NCBI GenBank assembly: GCA_964537395.1
Contig: CAZIBN010000008.1
Location: 1 to 64,000, forward strand
Length of the DNA stretch: 64,000 nt
Direction: 5' to 3'
From: GWA2-66-18 sp964537395
Lineage (GTDB): Bacteria > Elusimicrobiota > Elusimicrobia > UBA1565 > UBA9628
Shown: one piece after another, positions 52,845 to 61,219 of the stretch
Position numbering within the stretch: position 1 is the stretch's first letter
Layout of the letters: the number at the start of each line of letters is the position of its first letter
The notes under the pieces: generated by a model
Seen by the model: only the letters and a program-made list of their open reading frames with translations
Told to the model about the DNA's origin: nothing
Database searches by the model: none
Translations under genes and position numbers: made by a program

Positions 52845-53369
52845 TCAATGGGCGGCGGCGGGGCGGAAGGTCTCGACGGCGGTCTTGAAGGCATCCTCGC
52901 TGGGCTTGACGGTCTCGGGCCAGGAGTGGACGAGCGCCCAATAGCCGCCGCCGTCGGCCACGAGGACGGCATGGTGCCGCATCGCCAGGCGACCCTCGGG
53001 GAAATGCGGGCCGGTCATCGTGGAGGCGTAGCGGAGGTCGAGCGCGGCGTATCCGCCGACGGTCGTCTTGGACGGCGGCGAGGGGGGGCCCTCGATGGAC
53101 TTGGCGGCGACGAAGGCGTCCATCGTCGGCATCGAGCTTTTAGGGCCGTGGCGGTAGACGACGATCGCCTCGGAGAAGGGCGCGGGGCCGCCGGGCGGGC
53201 CGAAGAAGGAGGCGCGGTGGGCGCCGCCGTCGGCCTCCTGCACGCGCCAGGACGCCGGCACCGTGAAGACGAAGCCGCGGTCCACGGGCTCATAGGCCGC
53301 CGTTCCCGGGGCGGATTCGGGCGCGCGTGAGCAGGCGGTGAGCACTACGGCCAAAAGCAGCAGTCTCAT
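52845..53369 (-). CDS. Small lipoprotein of unknown function
   Basis: 174 aa. Signal peptide with lipobox VLTACS, so anchored outside the cytoplasm. The mature domain begins with RGFVFTVPASWRVQEADGG and runs as alternating strands, resembling small PsbP/Mog1-like lipoprotein domains in layout (FxVPxxW start); this is a weak resemblance. It overlaps the end of the upstream peptidase-like gene by 4 nt (ATGA), so the two are co-transcribed. Confidence 0.65.
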   Translation of the reverse strand: MRLLLLAVVLTACSRAPESAPGTAAYEPVDRGFVFTVPASWRVQEADGGAHRASFFGPPGGPAPFSEAIVVYRHGPKSSMPTMDAFVAAKSIEGPPSPPSKTTVGGYAALDLRYASTMTGPHFPEGRLAMRHHAVLVADGGGYWALVHSWPETVKPSEDAFKTAVETFRPAAAH

Positions 53370-55444
53370 CTCTTCTTCTCCCGTGCTGCTTTTACACGCG
53401 CGAGCAGGGCCGGATCCTTGACGGCTCCGGCGAAGCCCTCTGCGGCCTTGAACGCCGCCTCACGCTCCTCGGGCGTACGCGCTTTAACGGCGTTGCCCAG
53501 CCACTCCTCCGCCATGAGCGAGTAGTCCCGGCGGATAGCCGCCTCGAGGGCCTTAGGCGTCTGCTGCCCGGTCATGTTCGCATAGACCTGCACGCTCACG
53601 ATGGCGCGCACGCGATCGTAAAGCGGGTCGGCCGGAGCGGCGAGACGCGCGACGGTGTCGCGGTAATACCGGTCAGCGTCGGCCCGAGGCCGGTCCTTTC
53701 GCTCCACGGCATAGCTGAGGGCCAGGTCGGGGCGCCCGGATTTCTCAAAGGCCGCGACGAGAAGCCCTCCGCTCTCCGCCTGCATCTGAGGAAGGTGCTT
53801 GCTGCGGAACTCGTTCGCTCGGCGCGCGTCCTCGGAGACCGCCGCGCTCATGGCCCTGTCTCCATGCGTGTATCCGACGAGCTTAAGGCCCTGGCGGACC
53901 CATTGCTCGACGCTCTCGCCCCGCAGGCGCCGCGCCAGCAAGCGGCGGTCCTCCTGGATCTGGGTCACCGTCTTGAAGTCCGAGGTCCCGGCGAACGAGC
54001 CCGTATAGATCTGCGTGATATTGGCGCGAAAGCCGTCGTAGTCGGAGATGAGCGCGCGGTAGGCGGGCAGGTCCGACGACACGGCCGCATCGACGGGATG
54101 CGTCTTGAGAAGAGAGTGGAAGTAGCGATACTCCTCGCGGAAGGCCTCCTGCTCCTTTTCGAGAGGATTGGCGCCGGGGAGATTGCCGCGCACCATCTCG
54201 ACGTCGTACTGGCTGCGGCGGTTCTGCCAGGCATGGATGAACTCGTGGGCGATGGTCATCTCCACGCCCTTGAGAACCTTCAGGCGCAGCTCGGGGTCTT
54301 TGAGCATGCGCGCGTTGAGCTTCGTGGCGTCCGCGAACTCGCGCGCGAGCGCGTCGCGCTGCTCCGGCGGTGAGGAGGCGACGGCGATGCGCGCGGCGAC
54401 CCAGTGGTTGATGATGACCGAGCCGTTGGAGGGATCCGCTACCGCGGCCGCCTTCCCGTAGCCGGGGTCGTCGGGGCGCTGGGAAAGCTTGAGCACGCGC
54501 ACGACGGGAAGCCTGACGACGCCGTCCTTGCCGCGGAAGTGCGCCAGCATCTCGCGCCCCGCCTCGTGCGTGGCGAAGCGCGCCTCGAGGTCCTTGCTCA
54601 GTGCCGCGGCAAGGCGCTCCTCGACCGCGCCGACAAGGGCGCGGGGCTTGGCCGGCTCGTTGAGCCCGGGAGCGTAGGGCAAGGCGCTGCGCACCAGCGA
54701 CTCACCGTCGCGCTGGGCGTCGAAATAGCGGGTCAGCGAGGCATAGGCGGCATCGCTATCGGCGAGAATCTTCCTCGCGGGCGCGCCCGCAACGAGCGCA
54801 TCAAGAACAGCCTGCGGAAGCTTGGCGCCCGCCTCATGCGATGCCTTGAGGCGGGCGGCGACATCGGCGGGAATGGCCTTGTCCCCGGGCAGGCCGCGCA
54901 GCATCGCGCGCAGGTTGGACAGGCCCATGAGCTCGAGGCTCTTGTCGGTATTGGGCTCAAGCGCCGCCATCTCCAGGCGCGTCACCGGGCTGGTGGCTCC
55001 CGATTCAAAAAAGAAGCAGGTCTTCTCGTCGAGCCGCACGCCCTGGGTCATCAGCCCGACCCAGCGCATGGCCTCGACAGGCTCCGAGGCGGCATCGAAG
55101 GGAGCCTGGAGACGGCGGACCTCCGCGTCCGGCAGCGCCTTCTCATCGGCGCGCAGGATGCGTCCAGCCTCGTCATCGAACTTGTACCCCGCGCTCGACC
55201 AGACCGGGCGCCACTCCTTGGAGACCGGATGAAGCTTCAGGTCATAGAGCGGGCCGGCGAGCACGGGCGGGACCGCAGGGCGGCCCGTGCCCGAGCATAT
55301 CCCGGCGTCGATCGCGACATCCGCGCCCGCCGAGCCTGCCGGCATGACGTGAACGTGTTGGCCCCGTCCTCCATGCGCGAACGCGTGCCCGCCCAGCAGG
55401 GCGGCGAGGACGACGGCGGCGGCGGCGCGGGAGAGGGGGCCCAC
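53366..55444 (-). CDS. Large secreted HExxH metallopeptidase-like protein
   Basis: About 692 aa, not assigned to a named family. Starting at GTG 55444 gives a signal peptide (RAAAAVVLAALLGGHAFAHG), and a full promoter (TTGCGA-17-TATTCT) ends 6 nt before this GTG; the frame is open to 55504, but that extension is not exported-looking. The middle holds EMTIAHEFIHAWQNRRSQYD (HExxH) with a Glu-rich helix about 35 residues later (EKEQEAFREEYRYF) that could supply the third zinc ligand. Flanking regions are helical. Co-transcribed with the lipoprotein gene downstream. A role in envelope or extracellular proteolysis is inferred. Confidence 0.65.
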   Translation of the reverse strand: MGPLSRAAAAVVLAALLGGHAFAHGGRGQHVHVMPAGSAGADVAIDAGICSGTGRPAVPPVLAGPLYDLKLHPVSKEWRPVWSSAGYKFDDEAGRILRADEKALPDAEVRRLQAPFDAASEPVEAMRWVGLMTQGVRLDEKTCFFFESGATSPVTRLEMAALEPNTDKSLELMGLSNLRAMLRGLPGDKAIPADVAARLKASHEAGAKLPQAVLDALVAGAPARKILADSDAAYASLTRYFDAQRDGESLVRSALPYAPGLNEPAKPRALVGAVEERLAAALSKDLEARFATHEAGREMLAHFRGKDGVVRLPVVRVLKLSQRPDDPGYGKAAAVADPSNGSVIINHWVAARIAVASSPPEQRDALAREFADATKLNARMLKDPELRLKVLKGVEMTIAHEFIHAWQNRRSQYDVEMVRGNLPGANPLEKEQEAFREEYRYFHSLLKTHPVDAAVSSDLPAYRALISDYDGFRANITQIYTGSFAGTSDFKTVTQIQEDRRLLARRLRGESVEQWVRQGLKLVGYTHGDRAMSAAVSEDARRANEFRSKHLPQMQAESGGLLVAAFEKSGRPDLALSYAVERKDRPRADADRYYRDTVARLAAPADPLYDRVRAIVSVQVYANMTGQQTPKALEAAIRRDYSLMAEEWLGNAVKARTPEEREAAFKAAEGFAGAVKDPALLARVKAAREKKR

Positions 55445-55450
55445 AGGCTT

Positions 55451-55479
55451 AGAATAGCCCCGCAACCCCGGATTCGCAA
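55451..55479 (-). promoter_or_regulatory. Promoter of the 55444 peptidase gene
   Basis: Minus strand: TTGCGA (55474-55479), 17 nt spacer, TATTCT (55451-55456), 6 nt to GTG 55444. Leaderless geometry; it fixes the otherwise uncertain start codon. Confidence 0.65.
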
Positions 55480-55506
55480 GGGATATAACCCGCGCATTGC
55501 ACAAAA

Positions 55507-55548
55507 GTTATCCTCAGCGTTTCCAACGTTGGAAGTGCTGGGGATATC
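55507..55548. repeat. GTTATCCCC-type palindrome, copy 3
   Basis: Copy with small changes in the outer arms (GTTATCCTC left, GGGGATATC right) and the same TTCCAACGTTGGAA centre. It lies 28 bp upstream of the promoter at 55451-55479, between two minus-strand genes. Confidence 0.8.
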
Positions 55549-55581
55549 TCCATGCCTTCATGCGAGCCGGATCACGAAGGC

Positions 55582-56025
55582 TTAGAAGCTTTTGGGGGCG
55601 TCGGACTTCTTATCAGCCTTTTTTAGAAGCTCGAGCAGGCGCCCCTTTTTCAGAATGCGCTGCTTCGTCTCCTTGGCCGGCGGATCCGGCTCGGCGATCG
55701 TAGCGGAGGGCGGGCAATACGAACCGGGCCCCATGACGAGCGCCGAAGGGTCGCGGACGTTGAGCGGGGTGATGATATCTCCGCCGCCTTCGCCCACGGG
55801 TGCACCCGGGGCGGAGGACTGCGGGATCTCGAGAGATTTCGAAGCGGGCACGGGAGCGCCGCGGAAGGTCGCGCTGACCATCTCGGTGCCCGGATCGGTC
55901 TTCACATGGGCCACGGCGGGCCCCGAAAGCTCCTGGTACCAGCGTCCGGCCTGGAAGCACGCCGCGCACAGGACAAGCGCGATCGCGATGCGAAACACAG
56001 GGCCCATCACGGGAGGGGTTGTCAT
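55582..56025 (-). CDS. Single-pass membrane protein of unknown function
   Basis: 147 aa. One N-terminal hydrophobic helix (FRIAIALVLCAACFQAGRWY) acts as signal anchor or signal peptide; the rest is Pro/Ser/Gly-rich and ends in a Lys-rich helix (RILKKGRLLELLKKADKKSD). No recognised domain. ATG 56025 or 56007 could start it. The stretch between it and the M48 gene holds a half palindrome. Confidence 0.55.
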   Translation of the reverse strand: MTTPPVMGPVFRIAIALVLCAACFQAGRWYQELSGPAVAHVKTDPGTEMVSATFRGAPVPASKSLEIPQSSAPGAPVGEGGGDIITPLNVRDPSALVMGPGSYCPPSATIAEPDPPAKETKQRILKKGRLLELLKKADKKSDAPKSF

Positions 56026-56106
56026 GTCTCTAGCATGCCCCCGGGAAGCCGTTTATGCCATTAAAAAGCAGCAAACCCCGGGCAAAATCTCGGTAAGCTA
56101 AAAGTT

Positions 56107-56132
56107 ATGCAAATACCGGTAAGCCTGACACC
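56107..56132 (-). repeat. GGTGTCAGGC palindrome, single arm only
   Basis: On the minus strand it begins GGTGTCAGGCTTACCGG, matching one arm of the copy at 48763-48838 over 25 nt, with no partner arm. It starts 2 nt after the stop of the M48 gene. Confidence 0.75.
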
Positions 56133-56134
56133 GT

Positions 56135-57016
56135 TTAGAGCTGGACGGCCGCGGAGAAGCGGCGGCCGCGTTCGGAGGAGCGCTTGTAGCCGGGAGCGGG
56201 GGACAGCGAGCCGAGCTCCGCTTCGCGCTTCGCGGGCGAGGGGTGGGTCTTGAACATGCCGCCGCCGCCCGCGCCCTCGGCCTTCTCCATGCGCGCCAAG
56301 AAGGTCTTGAGCGCGCCGGGATCGTAGTTCGCGTCCTTCGCGTACTGCGCGCCGAAATTATCAGCTTCATACTCCTTGTCGCGGCTGTAGCCGTTGACGA
56401 CGAGCTTGTTGACGACGTCGTCGACCGCGCCCTCGAACGCCGTCGTCAGCTGGGAGACCTGCGAGGACGTGTAGTTCTTGGCGGCCTCGGAGCCGAGGAT
56501 GGTGAACGCGGAGGTCAGGCGCGAGGTCTGGATGGTCTTGAGGCCGTGCTTCTTGGAGATGTGCGCGACCTCGTGGGCGAGCACGCCCGCGAGCTCGTCC
56601 TCGCTCTTGACGAGCTGAAGCAGGCCCTTGGTCACGAAGATGAACCCGCCGGGGGCGGCGAAGGCGTTGACCTCGCTCGAGTCCAGGACCTGGACGTGGT
56701 AGCCCTTGAACGTCGAAGGCCGGTCCGAGGCGAGAGCGACGGCCTGCGCCACCTTCTGCGCGTAGGCGTTGAGCCCCGGGTCGTTGAGCGGCTTATAGCG
56801 GGTCAGAACCTGGGCGGCGACCGCGCGGCCGATGAAGTACTCCTCGCTTTCTGAAATATCCGAGAAGCCTTTGCGGATCTGGTTGACACCCTTGGCGACC
56901 TTGGTCAGATCCACGTTCGAGTTGATGCGCCCGCCGGTCAGAGTGCTCATGTTGACGCTCTCGAGCCCGGCGCAGCCGGCGAAGAGGAACACGACGAGGG
57001 GGAGAAGAAGCTTCAC
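56135..57016 (-). CDS. M48-family metallopeptidase lipoprotein
   Basis: 293 aa with lipobox FLFAGCAG, so anchored in the envelope. Zinc site: VLAHEVAHISKKHG (HExxH), with NAFAAPGGFIFVTKGLL upstream, the standard M48 substrate-strand motif, and a downstream YEADNFGAQYA helix giving the third Glu ligand. This is the BepA/LoiP type of M48 peptidase, which in other bacteria works in outer-membrane protein quality control. A ribosome site-less ATG overlaps the previous gene (4 nt). Third gene of a cyclase-headed operon. Confidence 0.9.
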   Translation of the reverse strand: MKLLLPLVVFLFAGCAGLESVNMSTLTGGRINSNVDLTKVAKGVNQIRKGFSDISESEEYFIGRAVAAQVLTRYKPLNDPGLNAYAQKVAQAVALASDRPSTFKGYHVQVLDSSEVNAFAAPGGFIFVTKGLLQLVKSEDELAGVLAHEVAHISKKHGLKTIQTSRLTSAFTILGSEAAKNYTSSQVSQLTTAFEGAVDDVVNKLVVNGYSRDKEYEADNFGAQYAKDANYDPGALKTFLARMEKAEGAGGGGMFKTHPSPAKREAELGSLSPAPGYKRSSERGRRFSAAVQL

Positions 57017-57483
57017 TTGGAGCCTCCCTCGGGCATGAGCCCGCCCGCGCGCAGGAAGTCGAATAAGGCCGCTTCGGCGACGGTGCGGCGCTCCATGGCG
57101 TTGACAGCGGCGAAGTTCACCGCGGCGCCGTTCTTCGCACCGTAGGATTTCTCGACCTGGGCGTTGAAGCCCTTGCCGGCAAGCGTGACCTCCTCGGCCG
57201 ACGCGCTGCCTCCGACCGAGTCGCCGGAGCCGAGCTTGACCTTCCGCTCGGTGACCGCGCTCGAGTGGAGGTAGCCCTCGCTCGTCTTGTAAAAGCCGGC
57301 CTCGAGGCCCGAGGTCTCGAACTTCTGGCCGAGCCGGGCGGTGCCGACGGAGGGGGCGTAGGACTGGGCGCGCTTGCGCAGGGCCGTCTCCTGGACCAAG
57401 ACAGTTATGGTTGCGGAAAAAGCAACGACCGCTGAAAAGGCCAACGCAAGCGACGCAAGCAGCAAGGTTCTCATTGTATTCAT
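57013..57483 (-). CDS. Exported SH3-like small protein
   Basis: 156 aa. Signal peptide (TLLLASLALAFSAVVAFSA). The mature part starts TITVLVQETALRKRAQSYAPS and continues with ARLGQKFETSG and GYLHSSAVTERKV, the pattern of bacterial SH3 domains (an ALNVRSGPS-like start and a W/YxHSSAV end), though no conserved Trp is seen. GGAGA ribosome site. It overlaps both neighbours by 4 nt: the cyclase gene upstream and the M48 gene downstream. Confidence 0.65.
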   Translation of the reverse strand: MNTMRTLLLASLALAFSAVVAFSATITVLVQETALRKRAQSYAPSVGTARLGQKFETSGLEAGFYKTSEGYLHSSAVTERKVKLGSGDSVGGSASAEEVTLAGKGFNAQVEKSYGAKNGAAVNFAAVNAMERRTVAEAALFDFLRAGGLMPEGGSK

Positions 57484-59606
57484 TTCTCCGTCAGGGCGTG
57501 AGAGCCATCCCAATCGGCGGGAGGCGCTTCCTTCATATAGTGCTCGCAGCGTTCGATGTAGTTCTCGCACGCATGATCTTCGCCATATTTCTCGTTGACG
57601 CTTCGGAACAGGCTGATCGCTTCTTCAAAACGCCGGGTGCGGAACAGCGGCAAACCCGACTCGAAGAGCCTAGCTTTTTCGAGAAGATCCGTTGCCGTCT
57701 CGCCTTTGAGCCCGAGCAATTCAAAGACCCGGATCGGCAGATTCTTGCCCTTCACCTTCACATAATCGAGCTCGCGGACCTCGATCGCCTCTCCGGCGCC
57801 CAGGCGCGTGGACTCGGAGATCAGGATATAGGTCCCGTAGGCCTTGTTGGCGCCCTCGAGGCGGGAGGCGAGGTTCACGTTGTCGCCGATGGCGGTGTAG
57901 CTCAGGCGCGCGGCGGAGCCCATGTTCCCGATCGAAGCGGGGCCCGAGTTGAGGCCGATGCGGTTGCGCACGGGCGGGTAGCCCTCGGCGGAAAACCGCT
58001 CGCGCAGGTCCGCGAGGCGCTTCTGATTGGCGAGCGCCGCCTTGCACCCGACAAGGGCATGCCCCTCGCACGGCATCGGGGCGCCCCAGAAAGCCATGAC
58101 GGCGTCGCCGATGTACTTATCGAGCGTCCCGCCCGAGGCGAGGATGGTGTCGGTCATCTCGCCCAGATACCAGTTCATGAGCTTGGTCAGCTTCTCGGGC
58201 GGAAGCTGCTCTGAGAAAGTCGTGAAGCCCTGGATGTCGGAGAAGTAGAAGGTCACGTCGCGGCGCTCGCCGCCGAGGGCCAGCATCTCGGGGTTGTCGG
58301 CGATCTGCCTGACGATCTCCGGCGACAGATATTGGGAGAAGGCGCCCTGGATGTAGCGCTTTTGGCGGCCTTCGATGGCATAGCCGTAGGCCGAGGCCGC
58401 GGCAAAGCCCAGCCACAACGACAATTGAGGCACCACGATGTCGAGCCAGATGCCTTTGGTGAAAAAATAACAAGAAATACCCGCGAGCATGGCGCTCGAA
58501 GAAAGCACGACTGCTAAAGAGATCAGGGCATGCGAGGATAATCGGGACGCGAGGCCGGCAAGAATCAACGCGACGAGGACGAGCCCCAGAACGGCAACGA
58601 AGCTTGCACGCGTCAAAAAATCTCCGTTTATTAAATTGTCGGTCGCGGCGGCGAGGACCTCGGTGCCCGGGAACACCGGCGAGATCGGCGAGGGGTGGTT
58701 GTCCAAGAGGCCGGCGGCGTTCATGCCGATGAACACGATCTTGTCTTTGAACAGCGAGGGGGAGAGCTTCGGCGTGAGCTTGTCCTCGAGGCGCTGCTGG
58801 GATTGGAGCAAGTCGCCGATCTGATAAAAGTCGTACGTCTGCCTCGCCTTGTTCTCGGTGAGGGACTCTCCATGATAGCGCACGAGCATGCGCCCGGCGG
58901 TGAGCCGGGGGCGGAGCTCCTCGAGAGTCTTGCCCGTGGCCAGCATCGCGGCCGCGGCGGGCAAGGTCGGGTAGAGCCGGCCGCCCATCTCGGTGAGCAA
59001 CGGCACCCGGCGGAACACGCCGTCGAGGTCCGCTTCCCCGTACGTGTCGCCAAGCATGCGCGCGCCCGCCATGAGCTCCGGGACGGGCATGCGCGCGGCG
59101 AGATGCGGCAGCGCGGAGGCCTCAGGCACGAGCCCGGCGCTCACCGTGAAACGTGCGGGAGGCGGCGTGGAGCGCAGCGGATGCTCCTTGGGGCTCGTCG
59201 ACATCGCCATGACCGCGGGCCCGAAATCCTTGAGGGCCTTGCCGAAGGTCGTGTCCTCGGCGGCGCCGGTGGGCGAGGGATTCGTGAACAGCATGTCGAA
59301 GACGACCACCTTGGCCCCGCCCGCTTTCAGGAAACGAAGGACGCCTTCATAGATGCCGCGCGGCCAGGGCCAGTACATGCCCTGGTCCTCGTAGTAGTCG
59401 AGGCTTCCCTGGTCCACCATGACGAGCACAATTCGTTTATCATGGCGCTCCGCCATCGACAGATGGCGGAACCGCCAGTCGAGCGTCTTGAGCTCCACGC
59501 CCTGCATGACCTCGGCGGGGCGGGACAGCAACGCCAGGCCGCCGGCCAGGGCGAGGAGCGCCGCGAGAGGAAGAACACCGCTCAGCCGCTTTGGCAGAAA
59601 TCTCAC
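57480..59606 (-). CDS. CHASE2-domain adenylate cyclase with C-terminal TPR
   Basis: 708 aa from GTG 59606. An N-terminal helix, then an extracytoplasmic CHASE2 sensor (about 35-330, with MVDQGSLDYYEDQGMYWPWPR and VFDMLFTNPSPTG), three membrane helices (about 335-410), and a class III cyclase domain (about 445-620). Metal-binding Asp457 (FSDIQGFT) and Asp501 (GDAVMAFWG), Lys497 and Thr571 for adenine selection, and Asn578/Arg582 for the transition state are all present, so ATP to cAMP activity is likely. The end (about 640-695) is TPR-like (LPLFRTRRFEEAISLF). It follows the tRNA terminator and heads an operon with the SH3-like and M48 genes. Confidence 0.9.
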   Translation of the reverse strand: MRFLPKRLSGVLPLAALLALAGGLALLSRPAEVMQGVELKTLDWRFRHLSMAERHDKRIVLVMVDQGSLDYYEDQGMYWPWPRGIYEGVLRFLKAGGAKVVVFDMLFTNPSPTGAAEDTTFGKALKDFGPAVMAMSTSPKEHPLRSTPPPARFTVSAGLVPEASALPHLAARMPVPELMAGARMLGDTYGEADLDGVFRRVPLLTEMGGRLYPTLPAAAAMLATGKTLEELRPRLTAGRMLVRYHGESLTENKARQTYDFYQIGDLLQSQQRLEDKLTPKLSPSLFKDKIVFIGMNAAGLLDNHPSPISPVFPGTEVLAAATDNLINGDFLTRASFVAVLGLVLVALILAGLASRLSSHALISLAVVLSSSAMLAGISCYFFTKGIWLDIVVPQLSLWLGFAAASAYGYAIEGRQKRYIQGAFSQYLSPEIVRQIADNPEMLALGGERRDVTFYFSDIQGFTTFSEQLPPEKLTKLMNWYLGEMTDTILASGGTLDKYIGDAVMAFWGAPMPCEGHALVGCKAALANQKRLADLRERFSAEGYPPVRNRIGLNSGPASIGNMGSAARLSYTAIGDNVNLASRLEGANKAYGTYILISESTRLGAGEAIEVRELDYVKVKGKNLPIRVFELLGLKGETATDLLEKARLFESGLPLFRTRRFEEAISLFRSVNEKYGEDHACENYIERCEHYMKEAPPADWDGSHALTEK

Positions 59607-59612
59607 GAGTTT

Positions 59613-59618
59613 ATGGTA
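59613..59618 (-). promoter_or_regulatory. -10-like hexamer of the cyclase operon
   Basis: TACCAT on the minus strand, 6 nt before GTG 59606; the -35 region would fall in the tRNA terminator, so this promoter is weak or uncertain. Confidence 0.3.
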
Positions 59619-59621
59619 GCG

Positions 59622-59649
59622 AAAAAAAAGCCGCCCGGGAGGGCGGCTT
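59622..59649 (-). terminator. Intrinsic terminator of the tRNA-Ala gene
   Basis: Minus strand: 9-bp stem AAGCCGCCC/GGGCGGCTT with a 4-nt loop, followed by a run of eight T. It begins 6 nt after the tRNA 3' end. Confidence 0.9.
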
Positions 59650-59654
59650 AAATT

Positions 59655-59730
59655 TGGTGGACGTGACAGGGATTGAACCTGCGACCTCATCGTTGCGAAC
59701 GATGCGCTCTCCCAGCTGAGCTACACGCCC
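59655..59730 (-). tRNA. tRNA-Ala (anticodon CGC)
   Basis: 76 nt including an encoded CCA. Acceptor stem GGGCGTG pairs with CACGTCC and contains the G3-U70 wobble pair that identifies alanine tRNAs; discriminator A73. Anticodon stem CATCG/CGATG with loop TTCGCAA, giving anticodon CGC for GCG codons. D-loop and T-arm (AGGTTCAATCC) are normal. It has its own promoter and terminator. Confidence 0.96.
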
Positions 59731-59739
59731 TACACGCTG

Positions 59740-59768
59740 ATTATGCCAAAAATGCGGGTTCTCGTCCA
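59740..59768 (-). promoter_or_regulatory. tRNA-Ala promoter
   Basis: Minus strand: TGGACG (59763-59768), 17 nt spacer, CATAAT (59740-59745) preceded by TGG; 9 nt to the tRNA 5' end. Confidence 0.6.
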
Positions 59769-59783
59769 GACGATATAGTTATC

Positions 59784-59883
59784 NNNNNNNNNNNNNNNNN
59801 NNNNNNNNNNNNNNNNNNNNNNNNNNNNNNNNNNNNNNNNNNNNNNNNNNNNNNNNNNNNNNNNNNNNNNNNNNNNNNNNNNN
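59784..59883. other. Assembly gap (100 N)
   Basis: Exactly 100 N, the usual placeholder for a gap of unknown size. The end of mltG and any sequence between it and the tRNA gene are missing. Confidence 0.99.
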
Positions 59884-60822
59884 GAGCTCCTTCTTATAGA
59901 TCATGCGCGCCTTGGAGTGCTCCTCGTTGGTCTCGGAGAACATGTGGCCGCCGGTCATGTCGGCGACGAAGTACAGGGCGGAGGTCCTGGCGGGGCTCAG
60001 GACGCCCTTGAAGGACTCAAGGCCGGGGGAGCAGATGGGGCCCGGCGGCAGGCCGCGACGGATATAGGTGTTGTACGAGGACGGCGTCTGGAGATCGGCA
60101 CGGGTCAGGCCCTTTTTCCAATAGCCGAGCCCGAGCGAGTACTGGACCGTCGGGTCGGCCTGAAGGGGCATCCTCTTCTTGAGGCGGTTGAGGTAGACGG
60201 CCGCGATGATCGGTCTCTCCTGCTTCAGCACGGCCTCGCGCTCGACGATGGACGCCAAAGTCAGAGCGTCCTCGAGCGACAGCTCGGGCCTCGGGCTCGC
60301 CGCCGCGTAGGCGGCGCCAATCTGGCGGTCGAACTCGGCCGTCATGGCGGCGGCGGCCTTCTCGGCGCCGTAGCCGGGGGGGAAGTGGTAGGTGGAGGGA
60401 AAAAGGCGGCCTTCGAGCTTGCGGCTGTTCACCACCGCGAGGAACGCGGCGCCGTCCGCGACCCCGGCCTTCTCCAGGCGCTCGGCGATCTGGCTCGCCA
60501 TGAAGCCCTCGGGGATGGTGAGCTTGAGGTCGTCGGTGAGGCCGAGCGTGAGCTTGCGCGCGACGACGGTCGGCCACTCGTGGAGGCGCAAGGTGTACGA
60601 GCCGGGCTTCAGGTGCCGGTCGAACCGGGTGATCTTGAGGAGGACGCGGAAGACGAACACCGACTGCACGACTCCTTTCTCACCGAGAAGCACCGCCGTC
60701 TGCCGGGCGCTGAGGCCCTCAGGAATATCCACTCGCACCGGCGCCCCAGGCCTGGCCGTCCACGCGCCCCCCAGGAGGAGCGCCAGCGCGGCGGCCCCGG
60801 CGATCAGCCAGTTCCGGCTCAC
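59884..60822 (-). CDS. mltG: Endolytic transglycosylase MltG (3' end lost in gap)
   Basis: Inner-membrane enzyme that cuts nascent glycan strands and so terminates their synthesis. 313 aa are present: an N-terminal helix (LIAGAAALALLLGGAW), a LysM-like subdomain (VDIPEGLSARQTAVLLGEKG), then the YceG domain with the catalytic Glu in ASIVEREAVL (Glu194) and NTYIRRGLPPGPICSPG. The sequence reaches the usual C-terminal pattern (FSETNEEHSKARMIYKKEL), so only a few residues should be missing. It overlaps the response regulator stop by 4 nt (ATGA). Confidence 0.93.
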
Positions 60823-61205
60823 GCGGCCTTCTTCTCCGTGCGGCGCAGGGCGGCGCGCACGCGCGCGAGCAGCTCGTCCGCCTTGAACGGCTTGACCACG
60901 AAATCGTCCACGCCGAAGTGCAGGGCCTCGAGCTCCTCGTCGGCGGTCTGCTTGACCGTGAGCATGATCACCGGGATGTCCTTGAGCGCCGGCTCGGCGC
61001 GCATCGCGCGGCAGAAATGCTCGCCGTCCAGGCGCGGCATCATCCAGTCCACGAGCACGATCTCGGCCGGCTTCTCCTTGACCATGCGCAGGCCTTCCTC
61101 GCCGTCCTTGGCGAGGCGCACGTCCATCCCGGCGCTGCGCAGGACCTCCTGGATGATGATCCGGTAGTCTTCCTCGTCGTCGATGACCAATACTTGAGTC
61201 GCCAT
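60819..61205 (-). CDS. Single-domain response regulator (CheY-like)
   Basis: 128 aa, a receiver domain only: acidic pair DDEED near 9-13, phosphorylation Asp53 (LVDWMMP), Thr83 (MLTVK) and Lys105 (VVKPF). No output domain, so it would act by protein contact. Strong GGGAGGAA ribosome site. It is 14 nt downstream of the histidine kinase gene, its probable phosphate donor. Confidence 0.93.
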   Translation of the reverse strand: MATQVLVIDDEEDYRIIIQEVLRSAGMDVRLAKDGEEGLRMVKEKPAEIVLVDWMMPRLDGEHFCRAMRAEPALKDIPVIMLTVKQTADEELEALHFGVDDFVVKPFKADELLARVRAALRRTEKKAA

Positions 61206-61219
61206 GATTCCTCCCGCGG

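Noticed and set aside
59607..59690. Upstream extension of the cyclase to 59690
   Set aside because: It would read through the tRNA gene and its terminator; GTG 59606 fits the first membrane helix.
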